Position numbers and translations under genes: made by a program. Source: Phaeosphaeria sp. MPI-PUGE-AT-0046c (lineage: Eukaryota > Ascomycota > Dothideomycetes > Pleosporales > Phaeosphaeriaceae). Taken from it: a stretch of 64,000 bases of DNA. The DNA lies in NCBI GenBank assembly GCA_020747045.1, contig JAGTJN010000020.1, positions 248,001-312,000 of the forward strand. Direction: 5' to 3'. Of the stretch, positions 52,390 through 64,000 are shown in pieces. The stretch's first letter is position 1. Every line of letters starts with the position of its first letter. The notes below the pieces were generated by a model that had not been told where the DNA came from, searched no databases, and saw only the letters and a list, made by a program, of their open reading frames with translations.

Positions 52390-53913
52390 ATGGACTCAGT
52401 ACGACCGCGCAAGCGGTTGGTCATCTTTTGCGATGGAACATGGGTCGGCCGCGAAACCAAGGTCGCAAACGCACCTCCAAGCAACATTCGCCAACTTGCA
52501 AACATGGTTGGCGAAGTAGAGTACAACGAGACAACAGTTCAAGAGTCCACCGTCCACCCCGTTCGCGTCCACCCACATGTTCTATCAAACCATGCAAACA
52601 ACTTCAACCCCTTCGCCTCTTCTACCGACACCTCCAACATCATTGCCGGCTACCAAGAAGGCGTAGGGCTGAACCGCACGTTCCTGGAGTACATCTGGGA
52701 CGGCGCCACCGCCTCGGCCATTGGCGAAGAATGCATCTCTGTCTACAAGTTTATTGTCGAAAACTACACGTCCGAGCACGAGATCTGGCTCTTCGGATTC
52801 TCGCGCGGCGCTTTCACGGTGCGCTGTGTGGCCGGCATGATCAACAATTGCGGCATCATCAAGCGACTCCCATCGTACACGGATGATGAGGTACAGCGCC
52901 TATGCTACGATATATTCCGCACGTACCGCTCGCCCTTGGGGCAAGATAAACCACACAGCACGGACTGTGAGCATTTAAAAGGCGATGCATCACATATCTG
53001 GCAAGTCCGCCGCCCGATACGGTTCATGGGCATAATCGACACAGTCGGCGCGCTAGGTATCCCGCGGCTCAACGCAGGGATAGGCTTCGACTGGGCGCCC
53101 TTTGAATTTTTCGATCAAAACATCTCGTCCGTTGTCCAGGAAGTCTACCACGCGCCAGCACTACACGATCGGCTCTGGACATTCCAGCCCTGCCTCGTCT
53201 TCCCCAGCCCCGGCCCAAACGCCGCGCGCATCACACAGCGCTGGTTCCCCGGCACGCATTACGACGTTGGACGCATGACGTTTCGCTTTATTCGGCAGAG
53301 TCCCGCGAATTGGATCGAGGGCGTGCTCGGCGCTGTACCTGACCTCTTCTCACGCACTATCTACCCCAACGAAGTCTTGTCAGATTGCGTGCTAAGGTTC
53401 ATGTTACAAGGCATCCAGGCCGTGGATGACGGGACAATTGTGCCAGACGTGGAGAGCAGGATTGCGCTGCTTGATGCGAGGATCGCGAACCCCGCGCCAG
53501 GCAGCACGGGGAGTGGAGACATCTATGGCGATGTGCTCAATTACGCGCCTGGGGGAGTCGTTATTGGCTCGATTCAGCGTGTTACGCGCACATTTACTTC
53601 AATTCTTAACCGCATATTGCCACGGTTAGGCGATAACGTGAGGGATCTGTTGGGGATCAAGACGTTGGTTGGGATTTTGACGGCGACGGCGGACCGCAGG
53701 ATACCGGGGAGTAGGGCCGATGTTTTTGATTACGAGGAGAGGCAGGTCTTGGGTAGTGCGAACAGAGACGAGGGAGGCGAGGAGGTGGTGGTGGTGGTGG
53801 CGGAGACGGCAAAGATGCAAGGGAAGAATGAGTGGGGGAAGGAGAGATATGCGAGTAAGACGCATGAGAACTACCAGCTGTGGAGGAGGGTTTTTGGAGG
53901 GGGCGAGGATTGA
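52390..53913 (+). CDS. DUF2235 alpha/beta-hydrolase (Tle1-like)
   Basis: A single exon of 507 residues. The N-terminus RKRLVIFCDGTWVGRE (Asp near 15) is the DUF2235 start, followed by NIIAGYQEGVG and a helical region. The nucleophile elbow is LFGFSRGAFTVRCVAGMI with Ser near 138. HYDVGRMTF near residue 300 and the preceding WFPGTH segment hold candidate acid/His residues. DUF2235 is shared with bacterial type VI lipase effectors of the Tle1 group. Fungal members are common and mostly uncharacterised, so lipase activity is inferred. There is no signal peptide or membrane segment. The C-terminal 150 residues are charged and low in similarity to known domains. Confidence 0.9.
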   Translation: MDSVRPRKRLVIFCDGTWVGRETKVANAPPSNIRQLANMVGEVEYNETTVQESTVHPVRVHPHVLSNHANNFNPFASSTDTSNIIAGYQEGVGLNRTFLEYIWDGATASAIGEECISVYKFIVENYTSEHEIWLFGFSRGAFTVRCVAGMINNCGIIKRLPSYTDDEVQRLCYDIFRTYRSPLGQDKPHSTDCEHLKGDASHIWQVRRPIRFMGIIDTVGALGIPRLNAGIGFDWAPFEFFDQNISSVVQEVYHAPALHDRLWTFQPCLVFPSPGPNAARITQRWFPGTHYDVGRMTFRFIRQSPANWIEGVLGAVPDLFSRTIYPNEVLSDCVLRFMLQGIQAVDDGTIVPDVESRIALLDARIANPAPGSTGSGDIYGDVLNYAPGGVVIGSIQRVTRTFTSILNRILPRLGDNVRDLLGIKTLVGILTATADRRIPGSRADVFDYEERQVLGSANRDEGGEEVVVVVAETAKMQGKNEWGKERYASKTHENYQLWRRVFGGGED

Positions 53914-54360
53914 GATCAATTGACAGAGAAAATCACATCACTTTCATCGAATTCCACCGCTCATCAAACCGCCTTTATGTGAAAGTTTCATTCATTCAAT
54001 CGATCTCTAAAAAAAAGGAGTCTTCCACACTATAACTACAAATCATCCTCATCCGCTCCATCCTAACTCATAGATTCCTACAAATCCTCCAATCCTCTCT
54101 CCTCTTCTCCCCTCATCAAGAAAGCGAATGGACGTCCGAGACCAGCGGTAAGCATCGGGGTATCTCGAAACACATCAAAGGAAAAAACAAAAAGTATCAA
54201 TCATCAAGCCCCCTCAGCTACTGCTGAGAGCTCGTCGCGTGGATAGGATATAAAAAAGGTGGGTTATCTTAGTATGCAATACAACTATGTGTAAGATGCA
54301 AACGCCGTCAAATGCTTTAAGATGCAAGAAGTGTCTTTCGCTATAGAAAAGAGCCATTGG
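53914..54360. other. Intergenic, 447 bases, convergent 3' UTRs
   Basis: Pyrimidine-rich and A-rich stretches lie between two convergent genes. No coding feature. Confidence 0.55.
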
Positions 54361-56405
54361 CTAGTAGCGGTAGGACTGATCGTAGCCCTGGTCGTATCCA
54401 CGCGGCGCAGAGGGCGTGTAGCTGCGGTCGACGTTTCCAGCATTCCATGATGGCTGCTGGATCGGTGCGGTTGCGCTTCGCTGCTGTGTCACAGAGCCGT
54501 TCATACCACGGTTGGGCATAGGCTGCGATGCTTCCCGACGCTGAATGGCCGATTGTAGTGAAGCAGGAAGGCCAGGCCGCGGTGGGGCAGTGCCAGACCG
54601 AGGCGGAGGAGCCGTCCCTGCGCGAGGAGCTTGTGGCAGGCCAATCGGCGGTTGCATAGGCTGCGACATGGCTGGTGAGCCGGCGCGCAGAATGCTTGGA
54701 ACAACAGGCGGCGGCGCGTCGTACTCATCGAGAATGCTTGAATTGGAGTAGTACGGCTGTTGGCCATTACCAGCCGTGGGACTAGTGTCTACAGGGGAGA
54801 GCTCATAGGACTGCTCTACCTGTGGTCCTCGACTGTCAAAAGGACTGAACTCGGGGTATGGTCGGGTAGCTTGTGGTGGCGACGGCCCTCGAAGATCATT
54901 CTGAAGTGGCGACACCACGCGAGGCTCGGGGTCGAAACGGTTGTTGGAGAAGTTTGTGTTGACTGGCGGTAGCACTCCGATGCCGCGCAGTGGGCCAGGG
55001 GTCGAGCGACCTCCTTGAGACGTGGGCGTGAAAGGCCTGCTGGTAGGTGTATAGGGGCGCATTGGCTGTTGAGGGAAATAATCATTCCTTCGATCGAGAG
55101 CTGGCATTGGCTCCGCAGGTGTTGCAGCCCCCATGCCGCCAGCTTGGTCCAGCAGCGGTGCATTGGAACGATAGCTGGCGTTGGAATAATTGGTACCTTG
55201 TGTGTTTGAACGTGTGGGAATCATAGGCCTCTCATCAACAGGTGGCAAGGATGGGGCAACGGTGCGGTTGGTGGACATTGTGTTTGTCCTGATGGGACCG
55301 TTGGCAGAGTACGGAGGCAAAGTTGTGTTGGTGGTCATGGTGTCAGAGCGCTGCAGGGAAAAGACAGTGGAAGTGTCATCGTCGTGCTCGAGCTTTGGGA
55401 GTGTCGGACGAGTCTGCGCAGGGTCGAGATTTCCCTTCTTGATAGCTCTGCGCTCTTCCTCTCTCCTCTTCTGGTCGGCTTTCTCAATGGCCTTCTTTAC
55501 CTTCTTGCCTACAATACGCTCAAGACGAGTCTCGACCTTTCGGCGACAATACTGGGTCAAGGTGCCGTCGGCTTTGGGAATGTAGTGCCAGAGGAAGAGG
55601 ACGTAGAAAAGGCCGGATATGATCAAGCCAAGGGCAGCGATGACCCAGATGATGAGGGAGAACAACATAGCAAAGTAGATGACGGTCTCCTGCTTGTTGC
55701 CGTTGTCGACCATGAGCTTGATGTTGACGAAGAATTGCTCAAAATCGGAGCGACCGTCAGAAGCGTGTTCGCCAACGGGCAGCAGTTGCGCTTGCATGAC
55801 AGCGTAGAGGGTCATGGCATTGATGGCAGTGCGGGGACCTTGGGCAACAATGACGAGCAGAGCACTCTTGAACTGGAAGTAGACGAATAGAGCAATGTAG
55901 TTGGCGCCCTTTTTACTCTTTGTCAACTCGGCAAAGACCAGGAAGCGTCGCCAGCCCTGACCCTGCTTGGTGATGCGCATACTCTGCCAGATAGCAGCAA
56001 CAGGCTCCAGATAGCATTCCGTGACACTGCCGGACTTGATGACGCGAATGGCGCGGAAGTAGCGGTAGATGAGGAAGACGTAGGAGATGATGATGGTGAT
56101 GGCGAAGATCCATTTGGCGATTTCAAAGGGAATGGTGGGCTTGACTTGGCTGGACCAATTGTTGAAGGCGAGGAGATTGACAGCAGTGAAGGCGTCGGCG
56201 AGGTAGATGGCGCAGGACACAATGACGAGGATCCACAGCCAGGCGTAGGAGAAGGGGGCGAGACACGAGGTCGACTTGAAATCGGAGAGGTTCTGTACAG
56301 TCAGCATGCGAGGGAGGCGTCTGGCGCAGGTGTACACACAATGAAGTCCCATTTCTGCTCCTCGGAGACAATGAGACCCTTTTCGCGGTCTCCACAGCAC
56401 CCCAT
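54361..56405 (-). CDS. KCH1-type low-affinity potassium transporter
   Basis: Exons 56340-56405 (22 codons) and 54361-56292 are joined over a 47-base intron (donor GTGTGT, branch GCTGAC, acceptor TACAG), giving 665 residues. The short first exon encodes MGCCGDREKG...WDFI; the second continues NLSDFKSTSC, the conserved N-terminus of the fungal KCH family. Membrane segments include LAPFSYAWLWILVIVSCAIY, WIFAITIIISYVFLIYRYF and AMLFSLIIWVIAALGLIISG. In yeast, Kch1/Kch2 mediate low-affinity K+ uptake needed for calcium signalling in the pheromone response. Gly2 followed by Cys3/Cys4 could be myristoylated and palmitoylated. The C-terminal 350 residues are a long disordered Pro/Ser/Thr/Arg-rich tail, much longer than the membrane core and a likely regulatory region. 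Confidence 0.9.
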
Positions 56406-57856
56406 GGTTGGTGTTGTGCGGTATTAGTTGGTGTGTAGGTAGGTATGTATCCGCTCAACGGTGGTCGTCTGCAGTCCAGCTGGCGGGTCAAAGAGTGAGG
56501 CGTGGACTATTGGAGCATTGGGCGGATCCAGATAGTCACGATAGAGGCGTAGCCGGGGGGGCTCGAGAGAGTGTGGTCGCGTGGAGACAGGCCGGCTGCT
56601 CTCAACACTAGCGAGTAGAGCAAAAGAGTGGCAGGGGAGGATGCTACTTTACAGCACAGCGGAGCACTGAGGCTGATGACAGGGTCGGGGCCACGGTGGT
56701 GGGCGTGGGGACTTGGGGTGCTAGGTGGGCGTGCAGTGCATAATCCGCAGACGGATGTGGTGCACCTGGTGTCTGAGGAGCGCAAGGCTGGCGGCCTCTT
56801 TTGGGCAGCGAGCGGCGGATAGGGCGAATCCGACAGAGACGGGCCGGTATAAGAATACCAAGAGCGGCGCTGTTGTCGCAGTTGTTTACTTTTCTATTGT
56901 GCCCTCCCGCGCGCGGTGAGAGTGACAGTGACAGCGGCAGCCGTGGTGAAGGAGAGGACGTGGCGCAAAGGGAGCGGCAGGCGCGGTGGAGCGCAGAGAG
57001 CAGGCGCAGGAGACGCCGAGTGCGAATGGAGAGGGTTGGGCTAAGGAGCGACGACAAAGTGAACGCAGCGCCAGCGTCTACGTTGTTTGTATGGAGAGCA
57101 CACGGCGAGCACGAGTGGTGATAAGGGACCGCGGCGAAGTCTGGAGATCTGCTTCTGGTGGTGTTCGGCGTCGCTCCTACCCTGCCTGCCGCTCGCGCCT
57201 GCTGATGTGCCGCACGCCCGCACGCCATTGGCCTGATCAACCACCGCTATGCTTCAGAAGTTCACCCTTGGCCCCGAACGGAAGCCGTCTAGCCTGTTCC
57301 TCGCTTCAATTTACGGCACCGGCTGGGATAGAGTAAGCTGCTAATCTTAGCCCAACACCTATCACAGCACCCTCGCCCTCGCCGTCTCACCACGCAGCAC
57401 TCGACACAACCGTCTTGTGCACCCTTTTAACCCAACCCGTCAGCACGCTGTCCAGGAAAAGATACTCGAGCAGGACACCAATTCCGTGGCACCGGCGGCT
57501 CGCCTGCATGTCTCGCCGGGGCTGGCCTTTCTTCTCTGCCAAGCCATGCTTTGTGCCACATTCCACGTGTCAGGCAAGAACATCACCGCCAGAAAGGGCT
57601 CCCAGAGCTCTCTCATGTCGTCAGTCGCATTGGCTCGGGAACGTCGGCTGCTTCAGCCTCAGTGCCCTGGCCCGTTCGAAACAACCACTATCGGCGCATG
57701 CCATTGGATGTGTGCATGAAACTGAATCAGGCAGGCATCAACCTGTCCCAAAGAAAGTCTATTATGCCATGCTGCTTCCTGATTCCTGTCCCAAGACGGC
57801 GCTGCAGAAGTACCACTTACTCGTGTTTCTAACAGATCGACACCCCACACGCAGCA
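56406..57856. other. Intergenic, 1.45 kb, GC-rich upstream region of the KCH gene
   Basis: It is GC-richer than most gaps. Several overlapping frames on both strands (up to 198 codons) lack domains and reflect base composition. It probably holds a long promoter and leader of the KCH gene and the 3' flank of the monooxygenase gene. Confidence 0.5.
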
Positions 57857-59648
57857 TTAACTCATCACGAAGCCCCTCATGCCCCCCTTTCGCGCCTCAT
57901 CTATTCTATTGCGGTAGTCTGGCAATCCACCTGCAAACGACAGTGGCTCTTGCACCTTGCCAGGGATATTACCACCGTTCCAGCCACTCGGTACATTGTG
58001 TCGAAGTGTCCCTACGCTGAATTCCATCACCAACTTTTTCCATTGTCTCTCAGCTTCTTCGGTAGCCTCGATCCGCTGTTTCCCTTCTCTTCTCATATCC
58101 TGCAACACCTGGACAATCCAATCGGCTTGTGGTTCAACCGCGCTCGGTCCATTTGCAAACGCCGTGGGCGCCTGCGGTCCATATATTGTGAAGAAATTTG
58201 GAAAGGCCGCCATTGTCATGCCGAGGTGGGTCCATATGCCATCTTTCCATTTGTCTCTCAAGAGCAATCCATTAGTCCCTCGAATATTCATGGCATTGAG
58301 TCCCCCCGTGACACTGTCGAACCCAGTTGCAAGGCAGATAATATCAAGCTCGTGTACCACCCCGTCTTCTGTCCGTATGCCTTCCGGGCCCACTTCCTGG
58401 ATGGGACTCTTCTTTACATCAACAATATCGACGTTTGGCTGGTCAAAAATATCGTAATACCATTGCTCCATGCATGGACGCTTCCCGCCAAGAGCATGAG
58501 GTTTCTGCAAAGGAGCAAGGAGATCTCGCTTCCGAGGGTCACGAATTCGTTCTCTGACCTTCTTCGCCCAGAACTTGTACGCTTCGTCGTTCGCTCTGTC
58601 ATCAAGCAGGACGTCGCTATAAGTCATTCCATGGAATCTGAAGCCGCCCTATCGTAATCAGCTATACTTCAATCGCAAACGTCATTTCTTTTAAACATCG
58701 AATTCTGCTTACCTGATCCCATAACCTCGTATAAAACGCTTCCCTCTCCTCCTCCCCATGATCAAACGTCTTGAGCACCTTCTCCGTGTCGAACGCAAAC
58801 CCCGTATGCGTCCACCTGCTCTCTTCCATAATGCTCGCCAACCTCGCCTTGACTTCCTCATCCTCCTTGTCGTCAATCTTCCTCTGCCGCATCGGAAACC
58901 CCAACTGTGGCGTCCTCTGAAAAACAGTCAAACTCCCCTCTTCCCCTACTTCCTTTGCCCACTCCTGGATAATCTGCACGCCCGTCGCCCCCGTTCCAAC
59001 AACGGCAACCTTCTTCCCTCTGACATCGACGCCCGCCTCGGGCCAAAAGCTCGAATGATGCATCTCCCCCTTGAACGTATCTAGGCCCCGCCAGTCAGGA
59101 AAATGCCGCTTCGCCGCAAATCCCGTGCAGGCAAGCACATGGCTCGCCCTCCACCTAGCCCCGCTAGCTGATCGCACATCCCAGCACTTTGCCCCTTCAT
59201 CCCACACGACATCCCGCACCGTCTGGCGCAGTTCCACATCGCGGTACAGATCCAGCTCTTGGCCTACAAAGCGGAAATAGGCCTTGATCTCCGCGTGGCC
59301 CGGGTAGTGCTCTGTCCAGCGCCATGAGCTGTAGATGCGGGGGATGTTGAGGGCGTAGATGGGGTATTGGGAGTCGACGCGCGCACCAGGGTACGAGTTG
59401 AAGTGCCAGACGCCCCCGAGGTCGGAGCCAGAGTCGACGACTTTGGCGGTGAAGCCGGCCAGGCGGGATTTGTAGAGGGCGTAGCAGCCTGCGAAGCCGG
59501 CGCCGATGATGAGGATGTCGAGAGTCTGATTTGGTGGGGAAGGGGAAGGGGAGGTGGAGGTGGAGGTGGAGGAACTGGTGGGGGAGGAACTGGTGGGGGA
59601 GGGAGGGGTGTGGGGAAGAGAAGGGTCAGTGAAGAGGGAACGCTGCAT
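57857..59648 (-). CDS. Baeyer-Villiger-type flavin monooxygenase
   Basis: Exons 58713-59648 and 57857-58648 are joined over a 64-base intron (donor GTAAGC, branch GCTGATT, acceptor GATAG), giving 575 residues; an upstream in-frame ATG at 59669 adds seven. After a Ser/Thr/Pro-rich lead comes the FAD Rossmann motif LIIGAGFAGCYALYKSR, then DLGGVWHFNSYPGARVDS, typical of cyclohexanone-monooxygenase relatives. The Baeyer-Villiger fingerprint F-x-G-x3-H-x3-W is present (FKGEMHHSSFWPE). The NADPH motif is VAVVGTGATGVQIIQE. The C-terminal half has LATGFDSVTGGLNAMNIRG and NFFTIYGPQAPTAFANGP. Such enzymes insert oxygen beside a ketone to give esters or lactones; the substrate is unknown. Confidence 0.93.
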
Positions 59649-62600
59649 TGTCAATTGGAGCGAGTACACGCAGTATGTGGTGTGTTACACATTCGCTACA
59701 GATGGCGAGGCCGGGAGGATTGGGAGGTACATTGTGTAGTAGCGATTATCTACATGCAGGCAGTCGGTCGAATTGCATTGTGAATCCTTTCCAAAAGAGA
59801 ACAAAATATCCACAGCTTGACTTGTTTTATCTCTGCATCTAGAAGAATGGCCCTCGAACGGGGAAACATCGGTCCAGGTTTACCCCGCTCGATGCTAGTG
59901 TATTGATGGCGAGCATCGCAGCCTCGTCGTCGATAAAGTGCATAGACAAACGACTGGTCTCCCTTGTTGGGATCATTTGTCGTAAACGACATCAACAGTG
60001 GTGTGCTCGCCTTACCCAGTCACATTATGCTACACTTTGGCACAGTCAATAAACCATCCCGACAGCGACCGACACATCTCCTCAACACAGAACTTGTGCA
60101 GTGACAATACCCTCTCACTCGAGGATATAGCGTGGATGCGTACTGTGCTATGTTGTAGTTCGACACAAGAATTGCAGTTCTCGTGTCCAAGATGTTGACA
60201 CCCCTAGCAGGATGTGCGGTATTCATGCCAGTGGGAGATGTTGATTTTGTGAAACATGTAGATTCGTGATGAGGGGATGTGTTGACCAACGAAGCAGCGG
60301 CAGTGTTGTGGTATGAGCAGGGTTGAGAAGATCAATGTAGCAGCGTGCGAGGCATCGAATAAGTGCGTGTGTGATGCGGGCAGTTTGATAGCAGGAGAGC
60401 ATGCTGTCGTCCCAAAGGACTTGCCGGATCCAAGTAAGCGAAAATTCAGACGTCCGAGGTAGATGTACGGATGCCACGCTGGGAATCAAGCAATGTATTC
60501 CGGTGGCCACGCATTGCTGCTTCTACATCACCCGTGACTTCATCGAAATTGTCGATCCGAACATATGCCTGCTCCGCAGGTTGATCTGCTGAACGAGCAT
60601 CATCCTCAAGATGTCATATTCTCGACTCGCACAAAGAATTCTTCGCCGTGATCCTACGATTTTCGGTCCGGGATATGCTATGCCGCTCAACGCATTACCT
60701 TCCACATCTCATGGCTTCAAGCCGGGTACTCGCCGAGAAGAAAAGCCACTCCCACTTTTCGCCTCTCTGCAGCGACGTAGCCTATTCCAAGTCAAGATCT
60801 CGCCTGGCGTTCGCACTTGTTGTCACTACAAGTCTCGCATCTAGCATTAGTTGCAGACATGGTCGCTCAGAAAACCACAGTCGACTCGGCTCCACCCATA
60901 ACCTCTACTTCCCCTCACCATGTTCAAGGTCACAGCGAATTTTAAGATTGCGGTGACATCAATCCTTTCCCGCTTTCTCCACCTTTCGTCTCTAGGTATC
61001 GATAAGCTTACGAAAAGACGTGCATCTAGACGCGCTCTAGGATGGGCCTAGTGCTGGCTCGAGTACGCGATGGCGTGGATGTGCGCGTACATTCCGGAAC
61101 AGGAAACAGCAGTAACAGATAGTATGCGTGTAAGAATCTGCAGTGGCTGGGAACTAGATGGAGGACTAGGGCTCTTCTTTGGTACACTACCTTTGTAGGT
61201 TGAGATGAGTCGAGGTTGGCTGGCTGCATGTGCTTGTTGCAGGTACTTGTTTCTCAATCTGCTTACGGGCCACATGTCTTTATTTCTTTTTATTTTCGTG
61301 TTTATTTGTGTCGCTTTGTGTGTTTCATGCTCGAAGTCGTAGCGAGTTTGTGGGCTACGGGCGTCAGACTTAGCCTACGCAAGGGCGAACCTTGTCCGTC
61401 CCACAGCACGATATGTAAAGTGCCGAGAAAAACCGCTTCATCATGTGTAGACGGAAGAGAAGCGAGAAAAAGCCACTGATGGAAAAACTAGAAGACTTTT
61501 AGTAAAGCAATATCGTGATTGGGTGGACGGGTGAAAAGCGTAGAGTGAAGAGATCCACATGCCCGGTTCTGGACTCGCGGTTGGGTTTTGACAGATCGAT
61601 GCGATGCGTCAACGGTTAGACGAACAGGAACCCACCACGTCGCATGGGACTACGCTTAGTGCTGTTCATGTCGTGTGTGTTCGTGGTGTTGAATGGCTAG
61701 TAGTACAAACCGGGCCTCGGGAGGTGCTGACCAAGTCGCATGCCACGTTGCGATAAGGGCTTATCGTGCCGTGCCTTGCAGTAGGATGCGCCGGCGCTCC
61801 ACAGACGTTACGTCGAGCGCCAGTGTGAGGTGTGAGTGGAGCGAAAAGAGCGCAGCTGCAGAAAGATCAAATTGGTCGCATGCTGCTTTGCGGCACAACT
61901 GCGCAGGAGGTCATTCCGGAGTGCGGAGGTGACGCTGTGGACTTTGAGCACGATGCGACCGGGCAAGTGGGCGAGGAGCCGACACGACATTGGAGCACGC
62001 AAAGCCAGCGTCCGCTCATGTGCCTTCCATGGGCGTTGTCGTTGCCTCGTCAGTGATGCCACGATGGCGCACAACTGTTGGGAAATGAGTTGTGGGCAAC
62101 TCGTGGAGACTCCAAGAACCAAGTCGGAGGAGAGACGTTCTGGATGACTGGGCCTACCACGGTAGCTCGCGGCGACAAGAGGGCCACGCAGTCGTTCTTC
62201 CAATCACGGCAGAAGGGCCCACTCAGTGGACGATCTCAATTGCGCGGCCATCATCTGCGCTCCCCGGCGGCGATCGACCGTGCGCTTGGATGGAGGACGC
62301 TGTAGGTGCAGTGCGCAATGGCTGGCAGCCAGCACTCTTTGTTGACGGGCAGCAGCGTGTGGTGATGGGGGTCGCAACGGTGCCATTGAGCGCCACGTCG
62401 ACGTCGGATGCCGAGTTTGCTGGCGCGCGCAGCGACGGCGTGTCTGAAACTTGCTGTTCCTGAATCCTGGCTCAGGTACGTGTCCAATCAAAAGACGCTG
62501 TCAAAGGGCCCCACCCGGCGACAAGATTAGCTGCGGTGATTGCCCTCGGCGTGCTAGCCTGCTTGGGGGCCTCAGGAGACGAGCCCGGCTGAAGTGTCTC

Positions 62601-62844
62601 TTGATGCATCTGGCCGCGCGCTGCTGTTCCTTTTCCTCCTGTCTTTCGCTGCCGCCCCAGCTATATCATCCAACTGTCCTTCCCTGAATTACCAGCAAGT
62701 TTCGCGCGTTCACTCATTCACGCCCGTACTGCTGTCAGCCACCAGTCACTCCTTTCACCACCCACCCACATTATTACCCGCCCTTCTCTACTGCCCAACG
62801 ACGTTACGATCGCCTTGCTTTTCCATCAACCGTCCTAACTCAAC
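59649..62844. other. Intergenic, 3.2 kb, no supported gene
   Basis: This is the longest gene-free stretch of the window. Frames are short and overlap on both strands. A 77-codon plus-strand frame at 60611-60844 has a basic start (MSYSRLAQRILRRDP) but no domain or splice partner. The last 250 bases are pyrimidine-rich and probably form the promoter and leader of the next gene. No repeat, RNA or transposon motif is recognised. Confidence 0.5.
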
Positions 62845-63890
62845 ATGCGTTACACTTCCGCCGTGGTGCTGAGCACCCTTGCCGTCGGCCAGGCTGCTGC
62901 CTCCAACTCCCACAACCGCCACGCCAGCTTCCATGCCCGTCGTGAAGCGTACGTTCTCTGCCACCCGTCTCTTGCTGCGCCGTATTGACACCTCACAGAT
63001 CCAAGCGCGGTGACCCAGCCCTCGACTGGAGCAAGCTCACCTATGATCTGAAGGATGTCAACTGGGAGAAGATCAACTGGAGCTCCGTCTTGAACTCTCC
63101 CGCCGCCGCGACCCCAACCGCCAAGCAGGAGAAGCCCGCTGCCATCGTCACCCCTACCCCCGAGGCCAAGAAGGAGACTGCCGCTGCTGCCCCTACCAGC
63201 ACCAAGGCGGCCGAGGCCTCCCCATCAGCCAAGAACGACCACTCCAGCAACCCCATCGGCGACATTGTCGACGACGTCTTTGCCGGTGTTGCCAGCATCG
63301 CCAGCGCCCTCGGCGCACAGGTTGGCAAGAACGACAAGTCCAACAACGGCGGCATCTGGGTCGGAAGCGACAGCAAGTGGGGCTTGGAGGTCACCAACAA
63401 CGGTAACTCCGACGCCGTCTTCTACTGCTGGCAATCCAACGGCTACACCGGCATGTCTGTCAACAAGTTCAAGCCTGACGTTTCCGTCGGCATGAAGAAG
63501 GGCCAGACCGTCAAGCTCTCCTTTGCCGAGAACGTCCCCGCTGCATGCGCTCCTGCCACATCCACTGGCAAGCTCGCCATGTTCGGTGGTATTGATGACA
63601 CCTGGGCCGAGGTCACCTTCGGTCAGTGGGGCGCTTTCGATGTCTCCCGCAACGTCAACATGAACGGCTGCAACATCAGCATGCAGGGTTCCAAGTGCAA
63701 GTCTGACATGAACACCTGTGTATTCAAGTGCCAGGATGCAAACGCAAAGTCTTGCGAGAAGGGCTACAAGCTCGACAACTGCGATGCCAGCAACGGTGGC
63801 GGCGGTGGCTACGACCCCAAGATGGACGGTGTTGGTGGAGGCTGCGCCATGGGCTCAAGCGGTGAATGGATCAAGGTTGCTTTCAACTAA
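62845..63890 (+). CDS. Asp f 4-like secreted protein
   Basis: Exons 62845-62948 and 62999-63890 are joined over a 50-base intron (donor GTACGT, branch ATTGAC, acceptor ACAG) and encode 331 residues. The N-terminus is a signal peptide (MRYTSAVVLSTLAVGQAAA) followed by a basic stretch with a Lys-Arg site (HARREASKRGD) that may be cut by Kex2. Residues about 65-120 are an Ala/Lys/Pro/Thr-rich linker. The C-terminal domain (from about residue 145, GIWVGSDSKWGLEVTNNG) has many Cys and aromatic residues, with VKLSFAENVPAACAPAT and WAEVTFGQWGAFDVS. Order and spacing resemble the Aspergillus allergen Asp f 4 family, a moderate match from memory. Codon use is C-ending, as in highly expressed genes. 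Function is unknown. Confidence 0.75.
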
Positions 63891-64000
63891 ACAACCTTGC
63901 TTTGTTCTGGTCGGAGTTTAACGTCATCCTCGGTCGCTTGCGCTTTTGTATATCCTCTTCACCATACCCCATTACCTTGGCTGCTTTGGAACTTTTCGTC

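Noticed and set aside
56293..56400. Alternative N-terminus of the KCH gene starting at 56400
   Set aside because: It reads in the wrong frame through exon 1 and then through the intron; splicing gives the conserved MGCC...WDFINLSDFK start.
56644..57240. 198-codon minus-strand frame upstream of the KCH gene
   Set aside because: Composition-driven (GC-rich, Arg/Pro/Ser only), overlaps frames on the other strand, no domain.

Overview
The window is nuclear DNA of a filamentous ascomycete (Pezizomycotina, probably Dothideomycetes; the class is inferred from the gene families). Genes are monocistronic and mostly carry 45-70 base introns with GTRAGT-like donors, CTAAC/CTGAC-like branch sites and YAG acceptors. 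The families fit: a HET-domain protein, a hybrid histidine kinase, F-box-like proteins, a KCH potassium transporter, a PhoD phosphatase and small secreted proteins. I rebuilt gene models by joining reading frames across introns and checking that the phase holds. No rRNA, tRNA, CRISPR array or intact transposon was recognised.

Layout. 1-17 kb: the 3' end of a GPI-anchored wall protein gene; a divergent housekeeping pair (URN1-like WW/FF splicing factor and PRE9/PSMA4 20S proteasome subunit); a Ser-rich unknown; a zinc-finger plus T5orf172 (GIY-YIG-like) protein; a CorA-fold membrane protein; and F-box-like genes, one of which appears to be two F-box-like proteins joined by an intron. 17-24 kb: a hybrid histidine kinase and a Prm10/ThrE-like transporter. 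26-44 kb is the accessory part: a class A flavin monooxygenase, a HET protein surrounded by three single-pass membrane/secreted proteins, a truncated relic of a Gfd2-like RNase H-fold gene, a CYP7/8-like P450, an S10 carboxypeptidase, the intact Gfd2-like paralog of the relic, and a small Cys-rich secreted protein. 44-51 kb: two zinc-independent MDR oxidoreductases around a seven-exon secreted PhoD phosphatase. 51-64 kb: MED7, a DUF2235 hydrolase, a KCH1-type transporter with an MGCC N-terminus, a Baeyer-Villiger-type monooxygenase and an Asp f 4-like secreted protein.

How the genes relate. There is no polyketide or peptide synthase backbone, so the oxidases and reductases are not a recognisable biosynthetic cluster. 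Core genes (URN1, PRE9, MED7) lie among secreted, membrane and self-recognition genes. The least expected result is a pair of paralogs about 7 kb apart, each a Gfd2-like DEDD-nuclease fold with a C-terminal Cys-rich knuckle. The complete copy has lost the expected catalytic acids and uses a GC-AG intron. The broken copy keeps the catalytic-type H and D of its last motif.
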